Below are positions 26,857-35,777 of a stretch of DNA of 64,000 bases, in pieces. Source of the stretch: CAIVAT01 sp037133475 (GTDB lineage Bacteria > Bacteroidota > Bacteroidia > Bacteroidales > FEN-979). A model generated the notes under the pieces. That model was not told where the DNA came from. It saw only the letters and a program-made list of their open reading frames with translations, and ran no database searches. The stretch lies in contig JBAXOB010000018.1 in the NCBI GenBank assembly GCA_037133475.1, positions 1 through 64,000 on the forward strand, read 5' to 3'. The position numbers and the translations under genes are program-made. The first letter of the stretch is position 1. Each line of letters opens with the position of its first letter.

Positions 26857-28113
26857 ATGGGAATCAAGCAACGTCTTATCCTTTTAAACTTTTTGCAGTT
26901 CTTCGTCTGGGGGTCATGGTTACTGACCATTGGTGCATACTGGTTCCAGACAAAACACTGGTCGGGTACCGAATTCGGCGCGATTTTTTCCACCATGGGT
27001 ATTGCCTCGCTGTTTATGCCGGCTATCGCCGGGATCATTGCCGACCGGTGGCTGAATGCCGAAAAACTCTACGGCATTTTCCACATCTGTGCGGCAGTCG
27101 TTCTCTTTATGGTGCCAAGGGTCAACGATCCGTCGACCATGTTTTGGATCATGCTGGTCAATATGATCTTTTATATGCCGACCATCGCCCTCTCCATCAC
27201 GGTGGGCTACTCCACCCTGATCAGCAAAGGCCTTGATATCGTTAAGGAATACCCGCCCATCAGGGTTTGGGGCACCATTGGCTTTATCGTGGCCCTGTGG
27301 ACAGTCAGCTTACTGCACCTTGAAATTTCCGCCGCCCAGTTTTATGTCGCCTCCGGGGCCTCCCTGTTTCTTGGGATCTATTCTTTTACCCTCCCAAAAT
27401 GTCCTCCGCTGGGGAAAACACAGAAGAATTCCATCGTCAGCGCCCTGGGCCTTGATGCATTCAGGCTCTTTAAGAACTCAAAGATGGCTGTCTTTTTTCT
27501 CTTCGCCATGCTGCTGGGAGCTGCCCTGCAGCTCACCAACGCATACGGGGATACCTTCCTCCACGACTTCGCCAACATTCCCTCTTTCAAGGATTTGATT
27601 GCAGTGAAATATCCTGCCATCATCATGTCCATTTCACAGATTTCCGAAACGCTCTTTATCCTGACCATCCCCTTTTTCCTGAGAAAGTTCGGCATCAAAA
27701 AGGTCATGCTCTTCAGCATGATCGCCTGGGTGCTCCGTTTTGGGCTGTTTGCCTATGGCGATCCTGCCGGAGGACTGTGGATGATCATCGCCTCCTGCAT
27801 CATCTATGGGATGGCATTCGATTTTTTCAATATTTCAGGTTCCCTGTATGTCGAATCCCAGAGCGAACCCGGCGTCAGAGCAAGTGCACAGGGCCTGTTC
27901 ATGGTGATGACCAACGGTTTTGGCGCCTTCCTGGGCAGCCGCATCAGCGGGATCGTCATCGACAAGTTCTATACCCTGCCGAACGGTCAGTTCGACTGGA
28001 AGGGGATCTGGCTGGCCTTTGCCGCCTATTCGCTGGTCGTGGCCGTTTTGTTTGCAATCCTGTTCCGCCATAAGCACGACCCGGAATCCTTTTCGGCAAG
28101 TCCGGCACACTAG
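26857..28113 (+). CDS. MFS nucleoside transporter (NupG/XapB-like)
   Basis: The 418-residue protein has about 12 membrane helices and the characteristic opening of the nucleoside:H+ symporter family: RLILLNFLQFFVWGSWLLTIGAYW, then MGIASLFMPAIAGIIADRWLN and the mid-protein PPIRVWGTIGFIVALW. It would import nucleosides across the inner membrane by proton symport. It is followed 43 bases later by thyA and folA, a grouping that suits thymidine/nucleotide salvage and synthesis. A purine nucleoside phosphorylase gene occurs later in the window. Substrate range is inferred from the family. Confidence 0.88.
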   Translation: MGIKQRLILLNFLQFFVWGSWLLTIGAYWFQTKHWSGTEFGAIFSTMGIASLFMPAIAGIIADRWLNAEKLYGIFHICAAVVLFMVPRVNDPSTMFWIMLVNMIFYMPTIALSITVGYSTLISKGLDIVKEYPPIRVWGTIGFIVALWTVSLLHLEISAAQFYVASGASLFLGIYSFTLPKCPPLGKTQKNSIVSALGLDAFRLFKNSKMAVFFLFAMLLGAALQLTNAYGDTFLHDFANIPSFKDLIAVKYPAIIMSISQISETLFILTIPFFLRKFGIKKVMLFSMIAWVLRFGLFAYGDPAGGLWMIIASCIIYGMAFDFFNISGSLYVESQSEPGVRASAQGLFMVMTNGFGAFLGSRISGIVIDKFYTLPNGQFDWKGIWLAFAAYSLVVAVLFAILFRHKHDPESFSASPAH

Positions 28114-28155
28114 GTTGTTCATTAATCAACACAACGCCACAACGCCACCTGTAAA

Positions 28156-28950
28156 ATGAAACAGTATCTTGCGCTACTCGATCATGTGCTGAAAACCGGG
28201 GTTCAGAAGCAGGACCGTACCGGAACCGGGACCATCAGCGTTTTTGGTTACCAGATGCGATTCGACCTGAGGGAGTCGTTCCCCCTGATGACCACCAAGA
28301 AACTGCACCTGCGTTCCATTCTTCATGAACTGCTTTGGTTTTTGCAGGGATCGACCAACATCAGGTACCTTGCTGAAAACAAGGTGACCATCTGGAATGA
28401 GTGGGCCGGGGAAGATGGCGAGCTGGGCCCTGTTTACGGATACCAGTGGAGGTCGTGGCCCAATGCCGACGGGACGCATACCGATCAGATCAGGCAGGTT
28501 GTCGATTCCATAAAAAACAACCCCGATTCGAGAAGACATATCGTCAGCGCCTGGAACGTTGGCGACCTTGACCGAATGGCATTGCCTCCCTGTCACCTTC
28601 TGTTCCAGTTCTATGTTGCCAACGGCGAACTTTCCTGCCAGATGTACCAGCGAAGCTGCGATATCTTCCTGGGTGTCCCCTTCAATATTGCCTCCTATGC
28701 CCTGCTGACCATGATGGTGGCACAGGTCACCGGGCTTAAACCGGGGGAGTTTGTGCATACCCTGGGAGATGCCCACATCTACCTGAATCATGTTGACCAG
28801 GTGAAACTCCAGCTTACCCGCGAGCCAATGGCGCTGCCAAAAATGATGATCAATCCGGGGATAAAAAACATTGATGATTTCCGGTTTGAGGATTTTCAGT
28901 TAACAGGTTACCAGTCGCACCCGCATATCAAAGGCGATATTGCAGTATAA
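28156..28950 (+). CDS. thyA: Thymidylate synthase
   Basis: A 264-residue ThyA that methylates dUMP to dTMP using methylenetetrahydrofolate and yields dihydrofolate. The start KQYLALLDHVLKTGVQKQDRTGTGT contains the phosphate-binding Arg; the nucleophile Cys is in ALPPCHLLFQFYV, followed by CQMYQRSCDIFLGVPFNIASYA; the end contains the GDAHIYLNHVDQ motif (His and Tyr that bind the deoxyribose). Length equals the short E. coli form. folA starts 12 bases after its stop, so the dihydrofolate produced is recycled by a co-transcribed enzyme. Confidence 0.98.
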   Translation: MKQYLALLDHVLKTGVQKQDRTGTGTISVFGYQMRFDLRESFPLMTTKKLHLRSILHELLWFLQGSTNIRYLAENKVTIWNEWAGEDGELGPVYGYQWRSWPNADGTHTDQIRQVVDSIKNNPDSRRHIVSAWNVGDLDRMALPPCHLLFQFYVANGELSCQMYQRSCDIFLGVPFNIASYALLTMMVAQVTGLKPGEFVHTLGDAHIYLNHVDQVKLQLTREPMALPKMMINPGIKNIDDFRFEDFQLTGYQSHPHIKGDIAV

Positions 28951-28962
28951 AACAAAATCAAC

Positions 28963-29454
28963 ATGATATCCATTATCGTAGCCATTGCAGAAAATATGGC
29001 CATCGGGAAAAACAATGACCTGTTATGGCATATCCCGGAAGACCTGAAAAGGTTTAAGCGTATCACCAGCGGACACCCTGTGATCATGGGCAAGCGGACC
29101 TTTTATTCCCTGCCGCGGCGACCCCTGCCAAATCGCCGTAACATTGTCATAACAGACAGGCAAGGGGAGACGATCGACGGTTGTGAAATGGCCTATTCGA
29201 TTGAGGAGGTCATTGGAAAATGCGATCCCGCCGAGGAAAATTTCATTATCGGCGGGGCTTCCGTGTACAGGCAATTTTTACCCCTTTGCGATCGTTTGTA
29301 CCTTACACGCGTTCATAAAGCATTTGACGGCGACGTATTTTTCCCGGAGATCGATTTTTCCCAATGGGAACTTGTTTCAACGGAGGAGGGGCCTGCGGAT
29401 GCGACCAACGATTTCACCTACACAAATGAAACCTACCAGAGAAGGAAATTTTGA
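28963..29454 (+). CDS. folA: Dihydrofolate reductase
   Basis: A 163-residue DHFR reducing dihydrofolate with NADPH. Visible residues: start MISIIVAIAENMAIGKNNDL, LLWHIPEDLKRFKRIT (catalytic acid at Glu in PEDL), GHPVIMGKRTFYSLP (NADPH), RRNIVITDR, and FIIGGASVYRQFLPLCDRLYLTRV. It follows thyA by 12 bases, the classic folate pair. The stop codon is only 4 bases before the ATG of the next gene, a lipoprotein of unknown function, so all three may form one transcript. Confidence 0.97.
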   Translation: MISIIVAIAENMAIGKNNDLLWHIPEDLKRFKRITSGHPVIMGKRTFYSLPRRPLPNRRNIVITDRQGETIDGCEMAYSIEEVIGKCDPAEENFIIGGASVYRQFLPLCDRLYLTRVHKAFDGDVFFPEIDFSQWELVSTEEGPADATNDFTYTNETYQRRKF

Positions 29455-29458
29455 CCGG

Positions 29459-30283
29459 ATGATCCGGAGTACAGGTCTGCTCGCCCTGTTGATTGTACTT
29501 TTAAGTGGGGGGTCAGGTTGTAAGAAGAACAGCCAGATTGATCTGAAACCCAACCTGAATGTGGCTTCCGATCAGATCCTGGCGATACGTCCCTTCACCT
29601 ATGTTGTCAGGATGGTGGCCAGGGCTGCCGCTGATTCAGTCCTGCACGCCGCCCACCAGGCAGTGATTGACAGCGCAGAGGTGACCCTCGATGCGAAAAA
29701 TCAAAAGTACACCTTCACCTTTCTCAACAAGATGTGTGCCGACAGTGTTATCCGAAGCGGCGTTTTTGTTGCGACCGTTGATTCCGGTTTTTTCCATAAG
29801 GGAACAAGTATTCTCCTGGCATTTAACGTATATGCCGAAGATAACCACCGTGTTAACGGGACCGACAGTCTTCACTGCACCGGGGCTGTCAACGGCCGGT
29901 ACCTGTACGATAACCGGATCACCGGTGTAGTGGGAAAGGATACCCTGCATAACATACAATTTAATGCCCTGCTCCATCTGACAGTCGCAACGGGCATTAT
30001 GGTGCAAGGGGTGAAACAGACCGTCATTGCAACCGGGGGGACAACCCAGGGCATCTCTTCGGCAGGATATTCCTATTCGTCTACAATAGCGAGTGTTTTG
30101 ACGCAATATGAAAGTTGCCCCTGGATTTCCGATGGGCTTCTTTACCTGTCGATACCCGGGGCAACCGTTCCTGCAGGGACCATCGAGTTTCTGGGGAAGT
30201 CTGTTTGCAGCGACAGGATTCAGTATAGTTTTGAAGGGAATATATATCCTGAGCGGATCAGGAATAAATACCTGAACTTTTAG
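29459..30283 (+). CDS. Lipoprotein of unknown function
   Basis: A 274-residue secreted lipoprotein. The signal is MIRSTGLLALLIVLLSGGSGC (lipidated Cys21). I chose ATG 29459 rather than 29426 because it gives the clean signal and lies after the folA stop. The mature part starts KKNSQIDLKPNLN and shows alternating polar and hydrophobic stretches typical of beta-sheet surface proteins (AEVTLDAKNQKYTFTFL, GRYLYDNRITGVVGKDTL). It has five Cys, two near the end (SCPWIS, SVCSD). I do not recognise the family. Its stop overlaps the stop of the opposite-strand gene by 4 bases. Confidence 0.65.
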   Translation: MIRSTGLLALLIVLLSGGSGCKKNSQIDLKPNLNVASDQILAIRPFTYVVRMVARAAADSVLHAAHQAVIDSAEVTLDAKNQKYTFTFLNKMCADSVIRSGVFVATVDSGFFHKGTSILLAFNVYAEDNHRVNGTDSLHCTGAVNGRYLYDNRITGVVGKDTLHNIQFNALLHLTVATGIMVQGVKQTVIATGGTTQGISSAGYSYSSTIASVLTQYESCPWISDGLLYLSIPGATVPAGTIEFLGKSVCSDRIQYSFEGNIYPERIRNKYLNF

Positions 30284-31572
30284 GTTTTACGCTTCTCCTT
30301 TTTTGCAGCCGGAAACAGTATGTTATTGAGAATCAGCCTGTACCCGGGAGAGTTTGGGTGCAGGTTCAGATCCGTCGGGGGATCCCCGACAAGATGCTGG
30401 TAGTCTTCGGGATCATGTCCCCCCAGGAAGGTCCAGGTACCTTTGCCGAAATCACCATGGATATATCTTGCCTCATTGATCGACTTGGTTTCACCCAGCA
30501 CGATCACACTGGCCTTGATGTATTTCTTGTTGAAGGCGGTTGTCTGTCCCATGAAGCCGTGCAGCAGGGCTTCATGGTCCTGGCAGAGCATGCTGGGCAC
30601 CGGATCCCATTTTGCCGAAAATTCAAACAGGGTGAAGAAATCATTTTCCCTGGTAAGGTTTTTAGGCCTGGTTTCGGTGGCATCGATCGATGAAATCTCG
30701 TATTCATAAGGATTGGTGACCAGCTGAAAATTCTCAAAGGCGAAGCAGTTGCCGAAATTCAGTTTTGATTGGGCATCCGGGTCCTGGGGATCCCCGTCAA
30801 AAGGCACATCACAGATATCAATTCCATCGGCGGCGAGGGCGACATCATAGCTGTCGGGTGCTGAGCACATGGCAAACAGGTAACCGCCGCCGGCAACAAA
30901 ATCACGGATTTTTTTCGTAACGGCCAGTTTCATCTGGGAAACCTTGGTAAATCCAAGCTTTTTAGCGCTCTCCTCCTGGTCGGCCACATCTTCCTGGTAC
31001 CATGGAAAATTCTTGTAGGCAGCCCAGAATTTCCCGTATTGCCCGGTGAAATCTTCATGATGCAGATGCAGCCAGTCGTAGAGGGGCAACACACCTGTCA
31101 TGATCTCCTCGTCATAAACAACATCATAGGGGATCTCGGCATAGGATAGCACAAGGGTTACGGCATCATCCCAGGGGCGCTTGTTTTTCGGAGAATATAC
31201 CGCGATTCTGGGCGCTTTGTGTAATTTGACATTCTCCATATTCACCTGTGGATCGGCGATCTCCTGCAGAATGGCCGATTGCTGTGCATCCGCAATAATC
31301 TGGTAACTCACGCCGCGGATGTTGCATTCCTCCTCCAGCGGCTTAAGATACTGGAACATAAAGCTGCCACCCCGGTAATTCAGCAGCCAGCTGACCTCAA
31401 CATCCTTTTTCAGTACCCAGTAAGCAATCCCATAGGCCTTCAGGTGGTTTTTCTGGGTTTCGTCCATTGGAATGAGCAGAAAGGCCCCGTGAACCGAACG
31501 TACCATCAACAGGAAGGTAAAAGCAATAAGGAATGCTGTCAGCTTAAAACGGCGGCTCATTTTTGTCATCAT
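30280..31572 (-). CDS. Secreted GATase-I-like fold protein (often mislabelled asparagine synthetase B)
   Basis: A 430-residue protein with an N-terminal signal (FKLTAFLIAFTFLLMVRSVHGAF) followed by ILIPMDETQKNHLKAYGIAYW-type start and WLLNYRGGSFMF. From about residue 115 it resembles ThuA/class I amidotransferase-like folds: RIAVYSPKN...PWDDAVTLVLSYAEIPYDVVYDEEI and FVAGGGYLFAMCSAPDS, where Cys may sit at the nucleophile elbow. No Ntn glutaminase or synthetase domain of AsnB is present, so that name, sometimes given to this Bacteroidota family, is wrong. Later residues (GKGTWTFLGGHDPEDYQH) look like a His/Asp-bearing loop. It follows dnaB with a small overlap; ATG 31560 is an alternative start. 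Function unknown. Confidence 0.7.
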   Translation of the reverse strand: MMTKMSRRFKLTAFLIAFTFLLMVRSVHGAFLLIPMDETQKNHLKAYGIAYWVLKKDVEVSWLLNYRGGSFMFQYLKPLEEECNIRGVSYQIIADAQQSAILQEIADPQVNMENVKLHKAPRIAVYSPKNKRPWDDAVTLVLSYAEIPYDVVYDEEIMTGVLPLYDWLHLHHEDFTGQYGKFWAAYKNFPWYQEDVADQEESAKKLGFTKVSQMKLAVTKKIRDFVAGGGYLFAMCSAPDSYDVALAADGIDICDVPFDGDPQDPDAQSKLNFGNCFAFENFQLVTNPYEYEISSIDATETRPKNLTRENDFFTLFEFSAKWDPVPSMLCQDHEALLHGFMGQTTAFNKKYIKASVIVLGETKSINEARYIHGDFGKGTWTFLGGHDPEDYQHLVGDPPTDLNLHPNSPGYRLILNNILFPAAKKEKRKT

Positions 31573-33055
31573 CGTCCATTTTAGACATCACGGTGCGTGT
31601 TCGGTATGATCCATCAAACGATGCATTGGCAGGAATAGTGCTAACCGGCGTGTATTCAAGTTCTGCATCCACGAATTTTGCATACTTGGAAATAAACCGG
31701 ATCCGGACATCCTTCAGGGGGCCGTTCCTGTTTTTGGCTATGATAATATCGGCAACGCCGGCGGTTGAGTCGCCATTTTCGTCCACATCGATCTTATAGT
31801 ATTCGGGACGGTAGATGAACATTACCATATCGGCGTCCTGCTCGATGGAACCCGATTCACGCAGGTCGGACAGGATCGGTTTGGCAGCTTTTTCGCGTTT
31901 TTCTGAAGCCCGGCTCAGCTGGGAAAGTGCGATGACAGGTATGTTTAACTCTTTGGCGAGCGTTTTGAGCGCACGGGAAATACTGCTGATCTCCTGTTCT
32001 CGGTTGCCGCGGGTATCCTGGCTTCCCTGCATCAGCTGCAGGTAATCCACGATGACCATCTGGATGTCGTGATGGGCTTTGAGCCGGCGGCATTTGGCCC
32101 GGAGATCGAAGATGGAGAGGGCGGCGGTGTCGTCGATAAACAACGGAGCCTCGATCAGCGAGGAGATCCGTGCATTGAGTTGCGCCCATTCGTGATCTTC
32201 CAGATTCCCTTTCCGTAATTTTTCCTGCGGAATCTCGGTTTCACTCGACATTAACCTCGTGACCAACTGGATGGATGACATTTCGAGTGAAAAGACAGCC
32301 ACAGGCTTTTTAAAATCGATGGCCGCATTGCGCGCCATGGTAAGGGCAAAGGCAGTTTTACCCATGCCTGGCCTGGAGGCGATGATGACCAGGTCGGATT
32401 TTTGCCACCCTGAGGTGATCCTGTCAAGTTCGGTAAATCCGGAACCAACCCCTCTCAGTTTTCCCTCCTGGTTTCGCCCGGCGGCAATCTCCTTGATCGC
32501 CTCCGTGATGATGCTTTGCATATCCATGTAGGATTTGCCGATGCTCCCCTCGCTGATCGAAAACAGGCCGTTTTCGGCCTTGTCGAGCAGATCGAAGACA
32601 TCGGTAGTGTCTTCGTAAGCATCTTTGATAATGTCGGATGAAACCCGGATGAGTTCACGCTGAATGAATTTCTGCAGGATGATGCGTGAATGGAATTCAA
32701 TATTGGCGGTGGAGGCAACCCGGTTGGTCAGCATGGTAATAAAATAGGGTCCACCGGCGATATCAAGCTCCCCGGTTTTCCGAAGTTCCTCCGTGACAGT
32801 TAAAATATCGACAGGCTCATTCTGGCCAAATAGCCTCTGGATGGCCGAAAAAATGATCTGGTGATTTTCCTTGTAGAATACTTCCGGTTTCAGAACCTCT
32901 ATGACCTCCGCCAGGCGGTCGTTTTCAAGCATCATGGCGCCCAGTACCGCCTCCTCCAGGTCCAATGCCTGTGGCGGGATCTTGCCATGTTCAAAAACCA
33001 CTTCATTCAACCCGGTTTTGCTTCGGGTTCGCTTTCTGGTATTTTTATCTTCCAT
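31544..33055 (-). CDS. dnaB: Replicative DNA helicase
   Basis: A 503-residue DnaB. The N-terminal primase-interacting domain (QALDLEEAVLGAMMLENDRLAEV...FYKENHQIIFSAIQRLF) and the C-terminal RecA-fold motor are both complete: Walker A SRPGMGKTAFALTMA, Walker B region MVIVDYLQLMQG, and SQLSRASEKR followed by LRESGSIEQDADMVMFIYRPEYY. It unwinds DNA ahead of the fork as a hexamer. An N-terminal basic leader of about 15 residues (EDKNTRKRTRSKTG) precedes the domain. A TATTTTTG box ends 5 bases before the start codon, which is too close for a normal leader and is therefore not listed as a promoter. There is no inserted intein. Confidence 0.97.
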   Translation of the reverse strand: MEDKNTRKRTRSKTGLNEVVFEHGKIPPQALDLEEAVLGAMMLENDRLAEVIEVLKPEVFYKENHQIIFSAIQRLFGQNEPVDILTVTEELRKTGELDIAGGPYFITMLTNRVASTANIEFHSRIILQKFIQRELIRVSSDIIKDAYEDTTDVFDLLDKAENGLFSISEGSIGKSYMDMQSIITEAIKEIAAGRNQEGKLRGVGSGFTELDRITSGWQKSDLVIIASRPGMGKTAFALTMARNAAIDFKKPVAVFSLEMSSIQLVTRLMSSETEIPQEKLRKGNLEDHEWAQLNARISSLIEAPLFIDDTAALSIFDLRAKCRRLKAHHDIQMVIVDYLQLMQGSQDTRGNREQEISSISRALKTLAKELNIPVIALSQLSRASEKREKAAKPILSDLRESGSIEQDADMVMFIYRPEYYKIDVDENGDSTAGVADIIIAKNRNGPLKDVRIRFISKYAKFVDAELEYTPVSTIPANASFDGSYRTRTVMSKMDDDDKNEPPF

Positions 33056-33118
33056 GCGTCAAAAATAGAGCTAATCTGGCAATCTTTCCCTTTCGCTCCT
33101 GATTTTAGTTATCAACAG

Positions 33119-34414
33119 CTACAGGGCAAATGCCAGCGACAGGTGGACCCATTTGTGCCACCAACCATTGTGAAATTCAGGACTTAACAGGAATTGCTCC
33201 ATATCCAGGCGAATCCCGTTTACGACCAGGGAAAAACCGCCGCTCCCCTGGAAAACAAGCCGGGAAATGGAATTGAAAGGAATGGTATACGAACTTGTAC
33301 GGTTGAATAAACCACCCTCCAGGGTGGCATCATACCCGACAAGTTTTCCGGAGCCTTTGATAAATATAAAAAACTGTACTTTCCGGAGCCCTGCCTTCCG
33401 GAGCATGCCCTGGCCGGCGACACCCGTATTGCAGAAGTATGGATTCAATACGCCCGTCCTGAAATGGAATCCTCCCGCGGCATTGGAATAGAGGGTGCCG
33501 GCTTCGGCAGAGGCGTTCATCATCAGGTCGAAATGGGTGCCGTTTGCAATCCCTTTTTCAACTTTAACAGAATAGTCAAGAACCAGGTCGTTTTTGATCT
33601 GGTATTCCCATCCAAGCGGTTCATTGTTGGTGGGAACACTCCTGTGGAACGAACGCTGGACCCATTCGCCATAGGACTTCGGTCCTATGATCCCTATGTC
33701 GATCTCGCTGGTTTGCCGGTACTGATGAAGGGGGTCCAGGGTGATTTTAAAGCTTCCGATATACAAGTAGGCGGAATAGGGACGGTCGCCGTACAAAATT
33801 CCCCCGACCTTGGTGGTTGAAGGTGTGTACATGTTCTGCACCAGCGATATTCCATAGGAATTCTGCGCGGAACGCCAGTACGGGACCATCAGGCTGCTGA
33901 GCGGATTCATCCGGAATAGGGGTGTAATCAAGTCGATTTTGATCCCGTTTGTATAAAACCGGTCGGTATAATCCAGGATATCATTGTCGAAGTTTATGAA
34001 CAACAGGGTCTCCCGGTTCACGGTGATCAGCGAAGGAACCTCATTCAGCGAGGCCTGGGGCAAAAGGAAGTTTTTACTCACCGGCTCATTGAGGTCAGGT
34101 TCGATCTGATGGCTCCTGAGGTAATTTAAGCGGTTGATGAACAGGGAGTCTGTGGCTGTCTTCCCTTCCGGGATGCCGGGTGTCATGCTGGTATTCATGC
34201 GATAGCCGGGCTTCACCTTCCTGTTGGCTGTTGATTGTAACGTGTCCGGCAGAAGCTCCCGGTTGCCGCTTTTCACCGTATGGCCATAAGAAGATCCAGC
34301 GCTGGCGCCTGCCTCTTCTTTGCTGCCGGAAATGAGGGTCAGCGACCGGTTGCCGTCGTCGTGACACCGGATGAAGAGGAGGAGAAAAAAAAACCAGCCT
34401 ATTTTTTTTTTCAT
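33119..34414 (-). CDS. LpxR-family (DUF2219) outer-membrane lipid A 3'-O-deacylase-like protein
   Basis: A 431-residue protein. After a hydrophobic leader (GWFFFLLLFIRCH) and about 110 low-complexity residues comes the LpxR barrel: FINFDNDILDYTDRFYTNGIKIDL (the DxD...TDRxYTNG motif), then ILYGDRPYSAYLYIG (GDRPY motif) and LGWEYQIKNDLVLDYSVKVEKG, with the end WVHLSLAFAL as a terminal strand. Salmonella LpxR removes the 3'-acyloxyacyl chain of lipid A in a Ca2+-dependent way; the catalytic Asn, Asp and His were not all aligned here. The first 100 residues are extra relative to LpxR. Poly-A and poly-T tracts lie in the first 12 codons. Confidence 0.83.
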   Translation of the reverse strand: MKKKIGWFFFLLLFIRCHDDGNRSLTLISGSKEEAGASAGSSYGHTVKSGNRELLPDTLQSTANRKVKPGYRMNTSMTPGIPEGKTATDSLFINRLNYLRSHQIEPDLNEPVSKNFLLPQASLNEVPSLITVNRETLLFINFDNDILDYTDRFYTNGIKIDLITPLFRMNPLSSLMVPYWRSAQNSYGISLVQNMYTPSTTKVGGILYGDRPYSAYLYIGSFKITLDPLHQYRQTSEIDIGIIGPKSYGEWVQRSFHRSVPTNNEPLGWEYQIKNDLVLDYSVKVEKGIANGTHFDLMMNASAEAGTLYSNAAGGFHFRTGVLNPYFCNTGVAGQGMLRKAGLRKVQFFIFIKGSGKLVGYDATLEGGLFNRTSSYTIPFNSISRLVFQGSGGFSLVVNGIRLDMEQFLLSPEFHNGWWHKWVHLSLAFAL

Positions 34415-34422
34415 TACGTCTG

Positions 34423-34430
34423 CAAAGGTA
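34423..34430 (-). promoter_or_regulatory. Candidate -7 box of the LpxR-like gene
   Basis: TACCTTTG on the minus strand fits TAnnTTTG but ends only 8 bases before the ATG, so the mRNA would be nearly leaderless. No TTG lies at the expected distance. Confidence 0.3.
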
Positions 34431-34473
34431 AAGAATTACCGATTTTTATTACATTTACTGATTCTATTCTGCA

Positions 34474-34962
34474 ATGAAAAACTTTTCTGTCATATTGATA
34501 TTGTGTCTGATGGCCGGTTTCGGGTTCTCTCAGAAAACCATGCTGGTCGAGAAAATCGGGACATCAAGGAAGTACTACTATTATCCCGGTGCTCACCTCA
34601 AACTGAGGGTTTCGAAACAGGACACGCTGCTGATCGGCAAACTGTGGGAAATCGGCGACAGCGTCATCTCTGTTGAAGAGCTGCGGCCCTTTGATGTCAG
34701 GATCCGGGATATCGGGTCGGTGTACAAGCAGTTTTATTTCCCCCGGAAACTTGGAAGATACCTGGCACTGGGCGGCGCGGGGATTTTTGCCATCATCGGA
34801 TTCAACCACCTGATCAATAACGAACAGGTGGTTACCAGCGACATGTTCATCATTTCAGGAACGATGCTCGCGGGCAGCGCCATCTCACTGTCGCTTGGAC
34901 AAAAAAGGTGCAGGATGGGGGGGCGCTGGAAAATAAAAGTGCTGGATATCCCTGTCAATTAA
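34474..34962 (+). CDS. Small membrane protein of unknown function
   Basis: A 162-residue protein with a signal peptide (MKNFSVILILCLMAGFGFSQ) and two hydrophobic segments near the C-terminus (LGRYLALGGAGIFAIIGFNHL; MFIISGTMLAGSAISLSL). The middle contains GTSRKYYYYPGAHLKLRVSKQDTLLIGKLW, which resembles the beta strands of a small periplasmic domain, possibly SH3-like. It seems to end within the membrane (last residues RMGGRWKIKVLDIPVN). Its stop overlaps the end of the convergent purine nucleoside phosphorylase gene by 4 bases. I do not recognise the family. Confidence 0.6.
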   Translation: MKNFSVILILCLMAGFGFSQKTMLVEKIGTSRKYYYYPGAHLKLRVSKQDTLLIGKLWEIGDSVISVEELRPFDVRIRDIGSVYKQFYFPRKLGRYLALGGAGIFAIIGFNHLINNEQVVTSDMFIISGTMLAGSAISLSLGQKRCRMGGRWKIKVLDIPVN

Positions 34963-35777
34963 CGGGTATAACCGGAAATCATCTCCCTGATGATACCGGT
35001 CATCACTGGTTCTACGGCGCTGGCAGCGTCGATTACATGTTTGTGGGATATTTCAACGATTTTGCCCGGAACGCCGAGATCGGAAATGATCGAAACCGCA
35101 AAGCATCTCAGCCCCATATGCCGGGCCGAAATAACCTCCGGAACGGTAGACATCCCCACGGCATCAGCACCAATTGTGCGGATATAGCGGTATTCGGCCG
35201 GCGTTTCATAGGTGGGCCCGGAAACAGCGGCATAAACACCTTTCCTGAGTTTTACCCCCTGGCTGGCAGCGATCTTGAAAGCCTGTTCAACCAGTGCAGG
35301 ATCATAGGCATGGCCCATATCCGGGAAGCGGGTTCCGATTTCATCTTCATTCTTGCCAATCAGCGGATTATCCTTCATCAGGTTGATATGATCCTCGATC
35401 ACCATGATGTCGCCGACTTCATAATCGGGATTAACGCCACCGCTGGCATTCGAGAGGATCAGCAGGTCAATGCCAAGGAACTTCATGACGCGCACCGGGA
35501 AGGTGATCTCCTGCATGGTATAGCCCTCGTAATAATGGAAGCGTCCCTGCATGGCCACGATCGATTTGCCGCCCATGGTGCCGAAAATCAGCTGCCCGTG
35601 ATGTCCCTGTACCGTGGAAACCGGGAAATTGGGGATGAATTCATAGGGAATGGTATGGAGGATGTCAATTTCATTTACCAGGCCGCCAAGGCCGGTTCCG
35701 AGAATAATCCCGATTTCAGGTTTGAACGGGATCCTGCCCGTTAAATATTCAATCGTCTCCTTGATTTTTATCAACAT
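34959..35777 (-). CDS. Purine-nucleoside phosphorylase (PNP, trimeric type)
   Basis: A 272-residue PNP that phosphorolyses inosine/guanosine to base and ribose 1-phosphate. Motifs: GIILGTGLGGLVNEI near the start (phosphate-binding), GQLIFGTMGGKSIVAMQGRFHYYEGY, then LSNASGGVNPDYEVGDIMVIEDHINLM and YAAVSGPTYETPAEYR, the last with the Glu (EYR) that binds the purine, and VGMSTVPEVISARHMGL. The 29-base overlap with the 3' end of lpxK makes translational coupling probable. A salvage enzyme beside a lipid A kinase gene is an odd but common sort of pairing in compact genomes. Confidence 0.95.
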   Translation of the reverse strand: MLIKIKETIEYLTGRIPFKPEIGIILGTGLGGLVNEIDILHTIPYEFIPNFPVSTVQGHHGQLIFGTMGGKSIVAMQGRFHYYEGYTMQEITFPVRVMKFLGIDLLILSNASGGVNPDYEVGDIMVIEDHINLMKDNPLIGKNEDEIGTRFPDMGHAYDPALVEQAFKIAASQGVKLRKGVYAAVSGPTYETPAEYRYIRTIGADAVGMSTVPEVISARHMGLRCFAVSIISDLGVPGKIVEISHKHVIDAASAVEPVMTGIIREMISGYTR

